50,297 nucleotides of DNA from Oscillospiraceae bacterium. Lineage in GTDB: Bacteria > Bacillota > Clostridia > Oscillospirales > Ruminococcaceae. Of this stretch, positions 1 to 8,500 are shown one piece after another. Numbering within the stretch: position 1 is the stretch's first letter; each line of letters starts with the position of its first letter. Both the position numbers and the translations under genes were made by a program. The stretch covers positions 1 through 50,297 of the forward strand of contig JAFWQJ010000055.1 in NCBI GenBank assembly GCA_017545185.1, in the 5' to 3' direction. The notes below the pieces were generated by a model. That model saw only the letters and a list, made by a program, of their open reading frames with translations, had not been told where the DNA came from and did not search any database.

Positions 1-122
1 AGAGGGATAGGGGTTCAGGAAAGCGGGGGCTCGGGGGCGAAAACCTAAGGGGGAAGGGGGAATAAGCGAGCTTGCGAGTGCTCCCCCTTCTCCCTTGGGT
101 TGTCACCCCCGTTCCATGGGGA
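1..122 (+). repeat. Element B, copy 1 (5' end cut by window edge)
   Basis: This is the first of three copies of a long imperfect palindrome. The arm AACCTAAGGGGGAAGGGGGA (44-63) pairs with the arm at about 81-100 over 20 positions, with two G-U type pairs and no mismatch. An outer stem CGGGGG/CCCCCG encloses it. Other copies lie at 26085-26250 and 37017-37195. There is no credible coding potential. The 5' part of the element, seen in the other copies, is missing here because the window starts inside it. Confidence 0.75.
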
Positions 123-357
123 GCAGCGGCCTTTCAGAAGCCGCCCCGCGGCGTGTACCGCGAAAAATGGGAGAGCTTCGCTCACTGTCTCCAGAGGGAA
201 ACGGCTGTCGGCCCTGCCGACCGGGGGCTCCCCGCGGCGGGCTTCAGCATTGGGAGAAGTTGCCTGACAGAAGCCGCTTTAGCGGCGTGCGTTCTGACTG
301 CTGGGAGAGCTTCGCTCACCGCCCCCGGAGGGAAATGGATCCGGGCACTGCCCGGTG
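123..357 (+). repeat. Two tandem copies of intergenic module A
   Basis: Two about 115-bp units each carry, in order, GGGAGAAG or a similar start, a GCCGC...GCGGC hairpin, GGGAGAGCTTCGCTCAC and a GGAGGGAAA stretch. They end in GGGCACTGCCC or similar palindromes. The same module occurs about ten times in the window, always between genes. Read on the minus strand the units match the copies found after gene 3' ends elsewhere. Short open frames across these units are repeat sequence and not genes. Confidence 0.8.
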
Positions 358-413
358 ACAAATGTCATATTGGAAAGTGATTGGGGACACTGGCGGCGCG
401 GCTCTGTTTGCGG

Positions 414-419
414 TATAAT
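414..419 (+). promoter_or_regulatory. Putative -10 box of the ABC exporter operon
   Basis: TATAAT stands 31 bases before the ATG of the first ABC gene. No convincing -35 hexamer is found at 16-18 bases upstream, where the sequence is GC-rich, so this is a -10-only call. Confidence 0.45.
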
Positions 420-450
420 GATGACATAACAGAAAAGGAGGTTCACTGTC

Positions 451-1401
451 ATGAGTGAGACCGTAGTCAGAATCAACAATCTTGTCAAGCGTTACGGCGA
501 CCTTGTCGCGCTTGACCATTTCAGCCTTGAGATCCGCGAGGGCGAGATCTTCGGTCTGCTGGGGCCGAACGGCTCCGGCAAGACCACGACGATCAACTGC
601 CTGCTGTCGCTGCTCTCGTTCGACAAGGGCGAGATCGAGATCTTCGGCAAAAAAATGTCCCCCGCCTGTTACGATATCAAGCGGGAGATCGGCGTCATCA
701 TGCAGAACGTCGCGGTATTTGACGAGCTGACTGTCTGGGAAAACATCGACTATTTCTGCGGCCTGTATATCCGTGACAAGGCACAGCGCAAACAGTATGT
801 GGAGGAAGCCGTCCGGTTCGTCGGTCTGGAGGACTTCCTGAAATTCCGTCCGAAGAAGCTTTCCGGCGGTCTGCTGCGGCGGCTGAATATCGCCTGCGGC
901 ATTGCGCATAAGCCGAAGCTGATCATACTCGATGAGCCGACCGTCGCGGTCGATCCGCAGAGCCGCAACCGCATTCTGGAGGGGATCCAGTCCCTGAACC
1001 GGAACGGCGCGACCGTGATTTACACCTCGCATTATATGGAGGAGGTCGAGCAGATCTGCACGCGCATCGCGATCATGGACAAGGGCAAAAAGATCGCGGA
1101 GGGCACCAAGGACGAGTTAAAGCGCATGATCCGCAATACGGAGACGGTCACGGTCGAGATGCTGGAGCTGCCGGAGGACGTCCGCACGGAGCTGGCGGCG
1201 CTTCCGCATGTATATGATACGGCATTTGACGGCAAGGCACTGACGGTGAGCTGTTCCGGCGGCAAGCACAACCTGATCCGCATCCTCGGCGTGCTGCAGA
1301 ATCATGAGCTGAGCTTCGGACGGGTCTATTCCGAGCTGCCGACGCTCAATGACGTTTTTCTGGAGATCACCGGAACAGCGCTGCGCGACAAGGAGGAGTG
1401 A
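451..1401 (+). CDS. ABC transporter ATP-binding protein (ABC-2 exporter type)
   Basis: This is the nucleotide-binding subunit of an ABC-2 type exporter, which hydrolyses ATP at the inner face of the membrane. It shows a Walker A motif (GPNGSGKTT, near residue 39), a signature motif LSGGLLRRL and a Walker B motif LIILDEPTVAVDP, followed by the switch histidine in YTSHYMEE. The 316-residue length includes the usual extra C-terminal domain of drug or peptide exporter ATPases. AGGAGG lies 9 bases before the ATG. It overlaps or abuts two permease genes, so the three probably form one exporter. The substrate cannot be read from sequence. Confidence 0.95.
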   Translation: MSETVVRINNLVKRYGDLVALDHFSLEIREGEIFGLLGPNGSGKTTTINCLLSLLSFDKGEIEIFGKKMSPACYDIKREIGVIMQNVAVFDELTVWENIDYFCGLYIRDKAQRKQYVEEAVRFVGLEDFLKFRPKKLSGGLLRRLNIACGIAHKPKLIILDEPTVAVDPQSRNRILEGIQSLNRNGATVIYTSHYMEEVEQICTRIAIMDKGKKIAEGTKDELKRMIRNTETVTVEMLELPEDVRTELAALPHVYDTAFDGKALTVSCSGGKHNLIRILGVLQNHELSFGRVYSELPTLNDVFLEITGTALRDKEE

Positions 1402-1403
1402 CC

Positions 1404-2534
1404 ATGTTCCTGCACTGTCTGAAATATGAGCTGAAGACCTCGCTGCGCGCCCGGGATCTTATCATCTGGCTGATCCTGTTCCCGATCGTCCTCGGCACGC
1501 TGTTCAAGGTCGCATTCGGCTCGATCTACGAGAAAAATACGCTGTTCCGTTCCATTCCTGCGGCAGTTGTCGAAACGGCGGAGAACCCGTATTTCCGCGC
1601 TGCGGCGGATGCCGTTTCCGCGGGGGACGATGCGCTGTTTTTGCTCACGTATACCGATGAACAGACTGCGCTCGGTCTGCTGAAGAACAAGGAGATCAGC
1701 GGCATTCTGTATGCGGGCGATACCGTATCGCTGACCGTCGGCGGCTCCGGCATACAGCAGTCCATTCTCAAATCCTTTGTGGAGCAGTACGGCATTTCCG
1801 AAGCGGTCATCAGAAAGGCGGCGGAGCAGAACCCGGAAACGCTGCCTGCGGTGACAAAGGCGCTTTCCGCAGAGATCACCGCCTGCACCAGAGTTCCGCT
1901 GACGGACGGCAACACCGATCAGTTTATTCAGTTTTTCTACAATCTGATCGCAATGGTCGCGATCTTCGGTTCGATCACAGGCCTGCACATTGCGATCGAC
2001 TATCAGGCAAATCTGTCGCTGCTCGGCGCAAGACGCAGCTGCGCGTCAGTCCCCAATGCCGTTTCGCGCTGTGCCGCGATCCTCGGCAGCTGGCTCACGC
2101 AGGCCGTCTGCATGGTCATCTGTGTCAGCTACCTCGCCTTTGTGCTGAAGATCGACTTCGGCAGCCGCCTGCCGCTGGTCTATGCTGCCGCGGTGCTCGG
2201 CGGATGCATGGGTGTAGCAATGGGCTTTTTCATCGGCGCGATCGGCAAACTCAGCCAGAACGCCAAGGTCGGCATTGCGATGACCGTTTCCATGACCTGC
2301 TGTTTCCTGAGCGGTCTCATGATCGGCAACATGAAAGCGATCCTCGCAGAAAAAGTGCCGTGGGTCAATGCGGTCAATCCGGTCGCAGTGATCTCGGATT
2401 GCTTCTACTGTCTCAATCTGTACAGCGATTACCGCCGGTTTACCGTTAAGATCATCACCATGCTGATTCTGACGGCAGCCTTTACGGTGCTCGGCATCAT
2501 CCTTTCGGGGAGGAAGAAATATGCAAGTATTTAA
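1404..2534 (+). CDS. ABC-2 type transporter permease
   Basis: This is a membrane subunit of the exporter encoded with the upstream ATPase. The N-terminus is cytoplasmic, then comes one hydrophobic segment (about residues 20-40), a long extracytoplasmic region and five C-terminal hydrophobic segments, which is the ABC2_membrane_3 layout. A GTG at 1398 is also in frame. The ATG at 1404 is preferred because the AGGAGG at 1391-1396 sits 7 bases before it. The upstream stop codon is 2 bases before this ATG, and the 3' end overlaps the next permease by 14 bases, so translation is probably coupled. Confidence 0.9.
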   Translation: MFLHCLKYELKTSLRARDLIIWLILFPIVLGTLFKVAFGSIYEKNTLFRSIPAAVVETAENPYFRAAADAVSAGDDALFLLTYTDEQTALGLLKNKEISGILYAGDTVSLTVGGSGIQQSILKSFVEQYGISEAVIRKAAEQNPETLPAVTKALSAEITACTRVPLTDGNTDQFIQFFYNLIAMVAIFGSITGLHIAIDYQANLSLLGARRSCASVPNAVSRCAAILGSWLTQAVCMVICVSYLAFVLKIDFGSRLPLVYAAAVLGGCMGVAMGFFIGAIGKLSQNAKVGIAMTVSMTCCFLSGLMIGNMKAILAEKVPWVNAVNPVAVISDCFYCLNLYSDYRRFTVKIITMLILTAAFTVLGIILSGRKKYASI

Positions 2535-3696
2535 GACATTTCTCAAGGTACTGCGCAAGCATTTGGGCATCGCCACGCTTTATGTCGTCCTTTTTATGGC
2601 GGTCGGTGCGGCCATGACACTCATGGATGACTCCCGGCAAATGTTTGAGCAGACCAGACTGGATATCTGCGTCTTTGACGAGGACGGCACGCCGGAGAGC
2701 AAGGCGCTCTGTGCGCTGATCGGGCAGAAGCACAACCTTGTCACGCTCGAGAATAACGATGACGTCATTCTGGATGCGCTGTATTATGAGCGCGTCAATT
2801 CTGTGCTGACGATCAAACGCGGTTACGGAGAAAACCTTGCCGCCGGCGATACGGAAGGGCTGCTGGAAAGCCGGCATTTTCATGAGAGCTATTCCACGGT
2901 CTACATCGAGCAGTTTCTCAACGAATATGTCGGCACGGTGCGTGCGTTTATCGCAGGCGGCGATTCTCCTGCGGATGCCATCGCACATGCAGAGGCGGCA
3001 TTTGCAAAGGAAGTATCCGTGAATACCGCAGATTTTGAGCCGACCCGAAGCAGCGATTCACAGAATAAAACAGCGCTGTATTTCCGTTATCTGCCCTATC
3101 TGATCTTCTCCGTGCTCATGAACGTGCTCTGCCCGGTGCTGCTGGTGATGAACAAAAAGGAGATCCGCAGCCGCACGGACTGCTCCGGCATCCGTCCCGG
3201 CCGCTTTACCGCAGAAGTTTTTGCCGGGACCGCGCTCTTTGTCATCGGCATCTGGCTGCTGTTTGTCGCAGCATCCGTTCCGGTCAACGGCTGCATGTAT
3301 CATGGAAGATTGTGGCTTGCAGTCCTCAACAGCTTTGTATTTACGCTGTTTTCCGCAGCATTCGCGCTGCTGGTATCCTCGTTTTCGCCTGCCCCGAACA
3401 TCATCAACATCATCACGCAGATCGTTTCGCTCGGCATGTGCTTCCTGTGCGGCGTGTTTGTCGATCAGTCCATGCTCGGCGACGGTGTCCTGTCGGCGGC
3501 GCGGTTCCTGCCGGCATACTGGTACATCCGCGTGAACCGGATGCTGGAAGGCGCAGAGGTCTACGACGGACAGTTTGCGGCAAAGGCCATCGCGATCGAA
3601 GCGGCGTTTGTGGTCGTGCTGGCGCTTCTCACGGTGATGCTGCGCAAGTCGCATATCCGTACCCCCAAGCCGCAGAGCAAACCCGCAGGCGTATGA
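2521..3696 (+). CDS. ABC-2 type transporter permease, second subunit
   Basis: This is the second membrane subunit of the same exporter. It has the same plan as its neighbour: an N-terminal hydrophobic segment (residues about 15-35), a soluble loop of about 170 residues and then five or six membrane segments (residues about 185-380). The start lies inside the end of the preceding gene and is served by GGGGAGG within it. Two different permeases with one ATPase suggest a heteromeric exporter. A strong terminator follows at 3728, closing the operon. Confidence 0.9.
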   Translation: MQVFKTFLKVLRKHLGIATLYVVLFMAVGAAMTLMDDSRQMFEQTRLDICVFDEDGTPESKALCALIGQKHNLVTLENNDDVILDALYYERVNSVLTIKRGYGENLAAGDTEGLLESRHFHESYSTVYIEQFLNEYVGTVRAFIAGGDSPADAIAHAEAAFAKEVSVNTADFEPTRSSDSQNKTALYFRYLPYLIFSVLMNVLCPVLLVMNKKEIRSRTDCSGIRPGRFTAEVFAGTALFVIGIWLLFVAASVPVNGCMYHGRLWLAVLNSFVFTLFSAAFALLVSSFSPAPNIINIITQIVSLGMCFLCGVFVDQSMLGDGVLSAARFLPAYWYIRVNRMLEGAEVYDGQFAAKAIAIEAAFVVVLALLTVMLRKSHIRTPKPQSKPAGV

Positions 3697-3727
3697 ACGG
3701 GCATTCCGACTGAATATGATAATAAGA

Positions 3728-3757
3728 GGCACCGGTGCAGCGCATCGGTGCCTTGTT
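3728..3757 (+). terminator. Rho-independent terminator of the ABC operon
   Basis: GGCACCGGTGC and GCATCGGTGCC form an 11-bp stem with one G-U pair and a 3-base loop, followed by TTGTTT. It lies 31 bases after the last permease stop codon. Confidence 0.85.
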
Positions 3758-3789
3758 TATCCCCCCATCGGAGCTCCTTCGTATGTATG

Positions 3790-3850
3790 GGAGTTTCGCT
3801 CGTTGCGACGAGCGACGGGGGCTCTGCCCCTCGACCCCGCAAACTTTCGA
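3790..3850 (+). repeat. Intergenic repeat C, copy 1
   Basis: This GC-rich palindromic patch has GGGAGTTTCGCTCG, then GACGAGCGACGGGGGC and GCCCCTCGACC. The same pattern, inverted, occurs at 21640-21715 (CTCGTCGCTCGCCGCAGCGAGCGAAACTCCC). Such patches lie between genes and fold into hairpins. The stretch from 3697 to 4012 holds only this repeat, two terminators and the hairpin-rich patch at 3940-3985. Confidence 0.6.
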
Positions 3851-3890
3851 TATGGATGCAAATCGTTCGCCTAACGCCCGACCGGCTATG

Positions 3891-3926
3891 AAAAAGGACG
3901 CCGATTTTCGTATCAGCGTCCTTTTT
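3891..3926. terminator. Shared GGACGC terminator cassette, copy 1
   Basis: AAAAAGGACGC pairs with GCGTCCTTTTT, with an inner CGAT/ATC step. It is A-rich before and T-rich after, so it can work on both strands between the convergent ABC operon and hprK operon. Near-identical cassettes lie at 29341, 31981 and 37406. Confidence 0.8.
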
Positions 3927-3939
3927 GTTATTCATAACG

Positions 3940-3985
3940 GGGTCTGGGGACTAGTCCCCAGCGGGGTTTGGGGCGCAGCCCCATT
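3940..3985. repeat. Hairpin-rich patch (GGGGACTAGTCCCC and GGGGCGCAGCCCC)
   Basis: Two short perfect palindromes sit side by side, TGGGGACTAGTCCCCA and TGGGGCGCAGCCCCA, just after the end of the biotin ligase gene. They may add to termination of that operon. No coding potential. Confidence 0.5.
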
Positions 3986-4012
3986 TGAAATCATCGCGGA
4001 GCGATACCGCTT

Positions 4013-4822
4013 TCAGCGCAGCCGGATGCGGATCTCGCCGGTCGAACGCCACTGCTCCGAGCCGTCGCTGTACCGCACCAGCAGCCGCAGATCGTCGTCA
4101 ACAGCCAGCGCAGTCGCTTGGCGCTCAATGCCGTTTTCGTTCACGGTGATCGGCCTTCCGAGCACGCAGAGCCGTTCACGGTAGCCGCTGAGATAGCCCT
4201 TCTGCGGCAGATTCCGGTATTGCCGCAGGAGTGCCGCAGTCAGCGCGGCGGCTGATTCCGCGAAGGTCTCCGCGGAACCGGCGTCCTGCGGAAAGACCGC
4301 CCCTGCGATCTCCTGCAGCTCTTTCGGGAAGCCGCCCGCCGGCTCGGTCAGATTGATGCCAATGCCGACGATCACGTATTCCGGCACGGAATCCGCCGAA
4401 AACTTCGCTTCTGCGAGGATGCCGCAGATCTTTTTTTCATGCAGCAGCAGATCGTTCACCCACTTGATCTGCACCCGCTGCCCGCTGCACTGCTCGACCG
4501 CCTCTGCAGCAGCGACCGCTGCCATCGGCGTCAGCGCGAGCACATCCCCCGCGCTGATCTGCGGCCGCAGCAGCATACTGAGATACAGCCCGGACTGCGG
4601 CGGCGAATAAAACTGCCGTCCCTGCCGGCCTTTGCCTGCGGTCTGCTGCCGGGCGGCATACACCGTAAATTCCGGCGCGCTCTGTTCTGCGGCGTCCCGC
4701 AGCAGGTCGTTCGTCGAGGTCACCGTATCGAAAACATGCAGCTTTGCGTCTTTGGCATCCGCCGGCAGACAAGCCGCGATCATGCGGGTCAATTCCGCTT
4801 CTTCATGATACTGTTGCTCCAT
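4013..4822 (-). CDS. birA: Biotin--[acetyl-CoA-carboxylase] ligase
   Basis: This enzyme makes biotinyl-AMP and transfers biotin to the carboxyl-carrier lysine of biotin-dependent enzymes in the cytoplasm. The biotin/ATP loop reads GKGRQGRQF (family GRGRxGR) near residue 63, followed by GLYLSMLLRP. QIKWVNDLL (family KWPNDL, here Val for Pro) and KICGILAE follow. There is no N-terminal helix-turn-helix, so it should be a monofunctional ligase and not a BirA-type repressor. GGGAG precedes the ATG. It is the last gene of the hprK operon, 16 bases after a small unknown gene. Confidence 0.92.
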   Translation of the reverse strand: MEQQYHEEAELTRMIAACLPADAKDAKLHVFDTVTSTNDLLRDAAEQSAPEFTVYAARQQTAGKGRQGRQFYSPPQSGLYLSMLLRPQISAGDVLALTPMAAVAAAEAVEQCSGQRVQIKWVNDLLLHEKKICGILAEAKFSADSVPEYVIVGIGINLTEPAGGFPKELQEIAGAVFPQDAGSAETFAESAAALTAALLRQYRNLPQKGYLSGYRERLCVLGRPITVNENGIERQATALAVDDDLRLLVRYSDGSEQWRSTGEIRIRLR

Positions 4823-4838
4823 TCGGATGCTCCCGCGT

Positions 4839-5309
4839 TCAGGTCCTGATATTCAGCCAGAACTCGCCCTCAAACGGAGCGGTCTGCTCCGGTCTGGAAT
4901 AGCCGTCCGTGATCGCGGTCCCGCTGATCTGAATATGCAGCTGACCGCCCTCTTTTCCGAGGATCTTCAGTTTATAATGCATCAGCGGCTCGTGCTCAAA
5001 GACATACAGCGTGTCCTCGCGTTCTTCGGCTTCTTCGACGTTTTTGACCTCAAACTCCATGCCGATCATGTCGTCAATTTGATCCGTTCCGGTCGCAAAT
5101 TCGCCGGTGATCAGCTCCGGAGAGATCTCCTCATCGCCGAACAAGCCCTTCTCAAACCTGACGTCAACGGACAGCGTCTTGGTGATGACGTCTCTTTCCT
5201 CGTCGATATCCTCGTCGTTATCGAAGATAAAGACCGCTGTTTCCCTGCAGTCTTTGACGGCGAATTTGTATCCGCCCAGAATCAGTGTGCCTCTCTGAAC
5301 CCCAGCCAT
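4839..5309 (-). CDS. Small acidic protein of unknown function
   Basis: I do not recognise this 156-residue protein. It has no signal peptide or membrane segment, is acidic (DNDEDIDEERD near residue 30) and alternates short hydrophobic strands with charged turns, which suggests an all-beta fold. AGGGAGG stands 8 bases before the ATG. It lies between a small membrane protein and birA in the hprK operon, with gaps of 20 and 16 bases, so it is almost certainly cotranscribed. The position gives no clear hint of its role. Confidence 0.75.
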   Translation of the reverse strand: MAGVQRGTLILGGYKFAVKDCRETAVFIFDNDEDIDEERDVITKTLSVDVRFEKGLFGDEEISPELITGEFATGTDQIDDMIGMEFEVKNVEEAEEREDTLYVFEHEPLMHYKLKILGKEGGQLHIQISGTAITDGYSRPEQTAPFEGEFWLNIRT

Positions 5310-5329
5310 GATAAAGCCTCCCTTGCATA

Positions 5330-5710
5330 TTATGTTTTGTTTCCGGTATGCGCTCTGTCACGGCGGCATATCCGCCGGACGATCAGCGAACCGTACAGAA
5401 ACCAGATATAGAAATACCAGAAAACGAGCGTGACGGCCGGATAATCCGCACCGGCGAGCTTCATGATGAACGCAGTCACGATCATCACCAGTGAGATGAT
5501 ATGCGGCAGGATATGCCGGTCTTTTTTATCTGCAATCAGATGCAGAATTGTTGCGGGCATGAACGTATAATCCATGCAGATGACCAGTATGCCGACAAAG
5601 CCGTACCATTTCAGCGTCATGCCCTCGTAGAATACGCCGGCGATCGCCAGCGTCGTGCAGACGAACACGATGATATCGGCAGCGGGAATGATTTTCTGTA
5701 ATCTGTTCAT
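5330..5710 (-). CDS. Small integral membrane protein of unknown function
   Basis: The 126 residues contain four hydrophobic segments (about 9-28, 34-57, 68-86 and 91-110) and a basic C-terminal tail with RRICRRDR, which the positive-inside rule places in the cytoplasm. The start codon follows the rapZ stop codon by only 3 bases and no separate strong ribosome site is seen, so translational coupling to rapZ is likely. I do not recognise a family. Confidence 0.7.
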   Translation of the reverse strand: MNRLQKIIPAADIIVFVCTTLAIAGVFYEGMTLKWYGFVGILVICMDYTFMPATILHLIADKKDRHILPHIISLVMIVTAFIMKLAGADYPAVTLVFWYFYIWFLYGSLIVRRICRRDRAHTGNKT

Positions 5711-5713
5711 GAT

Positions 5714-6592
5714 TTACTTATTCTTCTTATAATCGCGGTGATGCAGGATCACATGCATATCCGCATCCCGGAGCTCTGCGGAAATGAGCTCCGCAAAGGT
5801 CACGGAGCGGTGCTGTCCGCCGGTGCAGCCGAATGCAACGACCAGCTGCGGCCTGCCCTCGCGGATGTACAGCGGGATCAGGAATTTCAGCATCTGCGTG
5901 ATCTTATCAAAATACTCCTGCGATTCCGGCGCATTCATGACATATTCCTGCACGCACTGCTCGACGCCGGTGTGCTGCTTTAATTCCTCGACATAGTAGG
6001 GGTTCGGCAGGCAGCGGACGTCAAAGACCAGATCGGCTTCGAGCGGCACGCCGTACTTGAACCCGAAGCTCATGACCTGGATCGGCATGGCATCGGTGAC
6101 GCGCTGCAGGAAATGCGTCTTGACCTGCTCTTTCAGCTGTGCCGCGGTAATGAGCGAGGAATCCAGCGGGAAATCCGCCGTTGCGCGGAGCACCTGCAGC
6201 TCCTCATGCTCAAAGCGGATCGCCTTTTCGAGGTCGCCCTCAAACTTGCGCACCGCGACCGGGTGACTTCTGCGCGAGGTGCGGAAGCGCTTTAAGAGCA
6301 CCTCGACCGATGCCTCCACGCAGAGCATGGAAAAGCGCACCTCATTCTGATACTGCGCCTGCATCGCGCGGAATACCTCTGCCAGCTCGGAATAGCGGTG
6401 ACAGGAGCGCAGGTCAATGACGGCCGAAGCGCGGGAATACCGCCCGCCCTTGTCGAGACAGTGCCGCACGAACGGCTCCAGCATGGCAAGCGGCAGATTG
6501 TCCACCGCATAATACCCGATATCCTCCAGCGCATCGAGCGCGCTGGTCTTTCCGGCACCTGCCATGCCGGTCACTAAGATCAGTTCCATCAT
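5714..6592 (-). CDS. rapZ: RapZ/YvcJ family nucleotide-binding protein
   Basis: This family binds ATP and GTP. In E. coli RapZ is the RNase E adaptor for the GlmZ small RNA, while in Firmicutes (YvcJ) the role is less defined and linked to cell-wall metabolism and competence. The N-terminal P-loop is GMAGAGKT (near residue 9), followed by YYAVDNLP. The C-terminal domain carries the conserved GCTGGQHRSV and YVEELKQHTG motifs. The length of 292 is normal. Two ATG codons are adjacent (6592 and 6589). It sits downstream of hprK and murB as in many Firmicutes. The gene that usually follows, whiA, is absent here. Confidence 0.95.
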   Translation of the reverse strand: MMELILVTGMAGAGKTSALDALEDIGYYAVDNLPLAMLEPFVRHCLDKGGRYSRASAVIDLRSCHRYSELAEVFRAMQAQYQNEVRFSMLCVEASVEVLLKRFRTSRRSHPVAVRKFEGDLEKAIRFEHEELQVLRATADFPLDSSLITAAQLKEQVKTHFLQRVTDAMPIQVMSFGFKYGVPLEADLVFDVRCLPNPYYVEELKQHTGVEQCVQEYVMNAPESQEYFDKITQMLKFLIPLYIREGRPQLVVAFGCTGGQHRSVTFAELISAELRDADMHVILHHRDYKKNK

Positions 6593-6664
6593 TTTCGGTT
6601 TGTGTCCTTATATTTTTTGCGGCTTACGCAGCAAGCGCAAGCCGCTTCTTTTCCTTTTCACGGT

Positions 6665-7561
6665 TCAGGCAAAATTCTTTTCTCTGTCCCGGTTCAGCGC
6701 GTCATATATTTCTCCATTGAGTTCCGGCTCGAGCCCGCGCCGGAAACCGAAGTACACGAGCCTGCCGTCTCTGACGGTCATCTCAATCTCGCTGTCCTCT
6801 ATGTAAGCCCATTTGCAGGAACCCTGCAGCGTATATTCGGTCTGCCCGTCCTGCTGCGGCGGTTCGATCACGATCCAGTCCATGCAGAAAAACTGCAGCA
6901 TGTCACCTGCGGGCGTATCTGCCGTAATTTGCCGCACGGGGAGCGAAGGCGAGAAATCGCTGTCAAATTTTGCGCCCAATGTACGCTGCATCTTTTCGAG
7001 GAAATACAGCGCGTGCCGTTTTGCCGCCTCACAGATCTCCTGCCGCAGCCGCTCCGGCAGATTGACAACTTCATGGATACAGCGGCGCACAACGTCCTCC
7101 CGCACTTTCTCTGCCCTGATATCAAGCGTCTCGTCAAAAAACGGACAGTAAAACGGCTCCTTCGGAAAATTATAGGGCTGTTCCTCCGTCACATATTCCT
7201 GCCAGAGTTCCTCACCGCGGTACAGCTTGGCATTATGCCATGCGCCGTCTCCGGAATCGACCGTTCCGTCTGTCAGCACGGCGATCGTGCAGGCCGCCGC
7301 AACATAGAAGCTCCGGCCGGTGCCTTCCAGTGCTCTGCTTTCCACGCACCGGCTGTTCACATAAATTATTTCATCGGAAATGTCAAAGGCGGTAAGCCCT
7401 CTGTTTATGAATACCCCGTCAAAGCTGCTGATGCGCTTGCCGCAGTGCCGGACTTCCAGCGCATCCGGATCAAACGGAAACATTTTTTGCAGCGCATCCA
7501 GAAATTCTTTGACCGTGATCTCGCGGTCATTCGACGGATGCAAAGAAAATGTACGGCTCAT
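6665..7561 (-). CDS. Unknown protein, paralogue of the one at 10413-11342
   Basis: I do not recognise a named family for this 298-residue soluble protein. Its C-terminal third aligns by eye with the protein at 10413-11342: AKRHALYFLEKM against AKRYCLHFMELC, DTPAGDMLQFF against ETPAAEFVKYF, and VRDGRLVYFGF against IRGDRVLYLGG. The two are therefore distant paralogues sharing at least one domain. No signal peptide is seen. AAGGAG precedes the ATG. It is inserted between murB and rapZ, which are usually adjacent or nearly so. Confidence 0.8.
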   Translation of the reverse strand: MSRTFSLHPSNDREITVKEFLDALQKMFPFDPDALEVRHCGKRISSFDGVFINRGLTAFDISDEIIYVNSRCVESRALEGTGRSFYVAAACTIAVLTDGTVDSGDGAWHNAKLYRGEELWQEYVTEEQPYNFPKEPFYCPFFDETLDIRAEKVREDVVRRCIHEVVNLPERLRQEICEAAKRHALYFLEKMQRTLGAKFDSDFSPSLPVRQITADTPAGDMLQFFCMDWIVIEPPQQDGQTEYTLQGSCKWAYIEDSEIEMTVRDGRLVYFGFRRGLEPELNGEIYDALNRDREKNFA

Positions 7562-7591
7562 TGCAGGCTCCTTTCTGTAGGCCGGTTCCGG

Positions 7592-8500
7592 TCAGCGTCC
7601 GATGATCTCCGGTTCCAGTTCGAGCACAAAGCCGGTCTGTTCTCTGACAACCTCCTGCACATGACTGCATACTGCCATGACATCCGCGAAGGTCGCGCCG
7701 CCGCGGTTCACGACAAAGCCTGCGTGCTTCTCGCTGACCTGCGCGCCGCCGACCGTATAGCCTTTCAGGCCGCATTCGTCGATCAGCTTGGAGGCATAGC
7801 TGCCTTCGGGACGCTTGAATGTGCTGCCCGCGCTCGGAAATTCCAGCGGCTGCTTCGATCTTCTTCTGCCGAGCAGATCCTGCATTTTGGCGCGGATCTC
7901 ATCCTGATTGCCATGCTCCGGTATGACGGAAGCAGTCAGCACGGTCCAGTCCTTCTTCATGAAAATGCTGTGCCGGTAGCTTAATTCCAGTGCCTCTGCG
8001 GGGACAGTGCGGATTTCGCCCGCTTCGTCGAGCACGGTCACGGAGAGCAAAATCTGCGACATTTCGCCGTCGTAGGCGCCCGCGTTCATATAAACCGCAC
8101 CGCCGACCGTGCCCGGAATGCCGTAGGCAAATTCCAGCCCCGTGAGACAGTGCTCGAGCGCAAACAGGCAGAGCTTTTTCAGCGAGACACCCGCCCCGCA
8201 GGTGATGATGCCGTCCTGATAGGTGATGCGCTCTGCAAGCGCACCGCCGAACCGCAGCACGATGCCGTCATAGCCTTCGTCCGGGCAGAGCAGATTGCTC
8301 CCGCGCCCGATCAGGCTGTACGGGATCTGATTTTCGCGCAGATACGCGATCACCGTCTTGGCTGCCGCTTCATCGGGCAGCGTGACGAGTGCGGCACAAG
8401 GCCCGCCGATCTGAAAGGTCGTCAGGGAAGAAAGCGGCACCTGCTGTTCCAGCGAGGCACCGCAGTCAGCGCAGATTTTTGATAATGCATCAGGATTCAT
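7592..8500 (-). CDS. murB: UDP-N-acetylmuramate dehydrogenase
   Basis: MurB is an FAD enzyme that reduces UDP-GlcNAc-enolpyruvate to UDP-MurNAc in cytoplasmic peptidoglycan synthesis. TFQIGGPCAALVTL and IGRGSNLL mark the FAD domain, and GIPGTVGGAVYMNAGAYDGE is the family signature. SAGSTFKRP holds the catalytic serine, and VGGAQVSEKHAGFVVN is the C-terminal motif. The frame stays open upstream to 8578. The ATG at 8500 is chosen because GGGGA precedes it and the protein then has the usual length (302). It overlaps the preceding PHP gene by 11 bases. Confidence 0.96.
   Translation of the reverse strand: MNPDALSKICADCGASLEQQVPLSSLTTFQIGGPCAALVTLPDEAAAKTVIAYLRENQIPYSLIGRGSNLLCPDEGYDGIVLRFGGALAERITYQDGIITCGAGVSLKKLCLFALEHCLTGLEFAYGIPGTVGGAVYMNAGAYDGEMSQILLSVTVLDEAGEIRTVPAEALELSYRHSIFMKKDWTVLTASVIPEHGNQDEIRAKMQDLLGRRRSKQPLEFPSAGSTFKRPEGSYASKLIDECGLKGYTVGGAQVSEKHAGFVVNRGGATFADVMAVCSHVQEVVREQTGFVLELEPEIIGR

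Noticed and set aside
72-380. Short open frames across the repeats at the window start (also in the other module A and B copies)
   Set aside because: The frames run through repeated GC-rich palindromes, differ between copies of the same repeat, and lack ribosome sites.
451-3696. Lantibiotic or bacteriocin self-protection exporter
   Set aside because: No precursor peptide, modification enzyme or two-component system is next to the ABC genes, so the substrate is left open.
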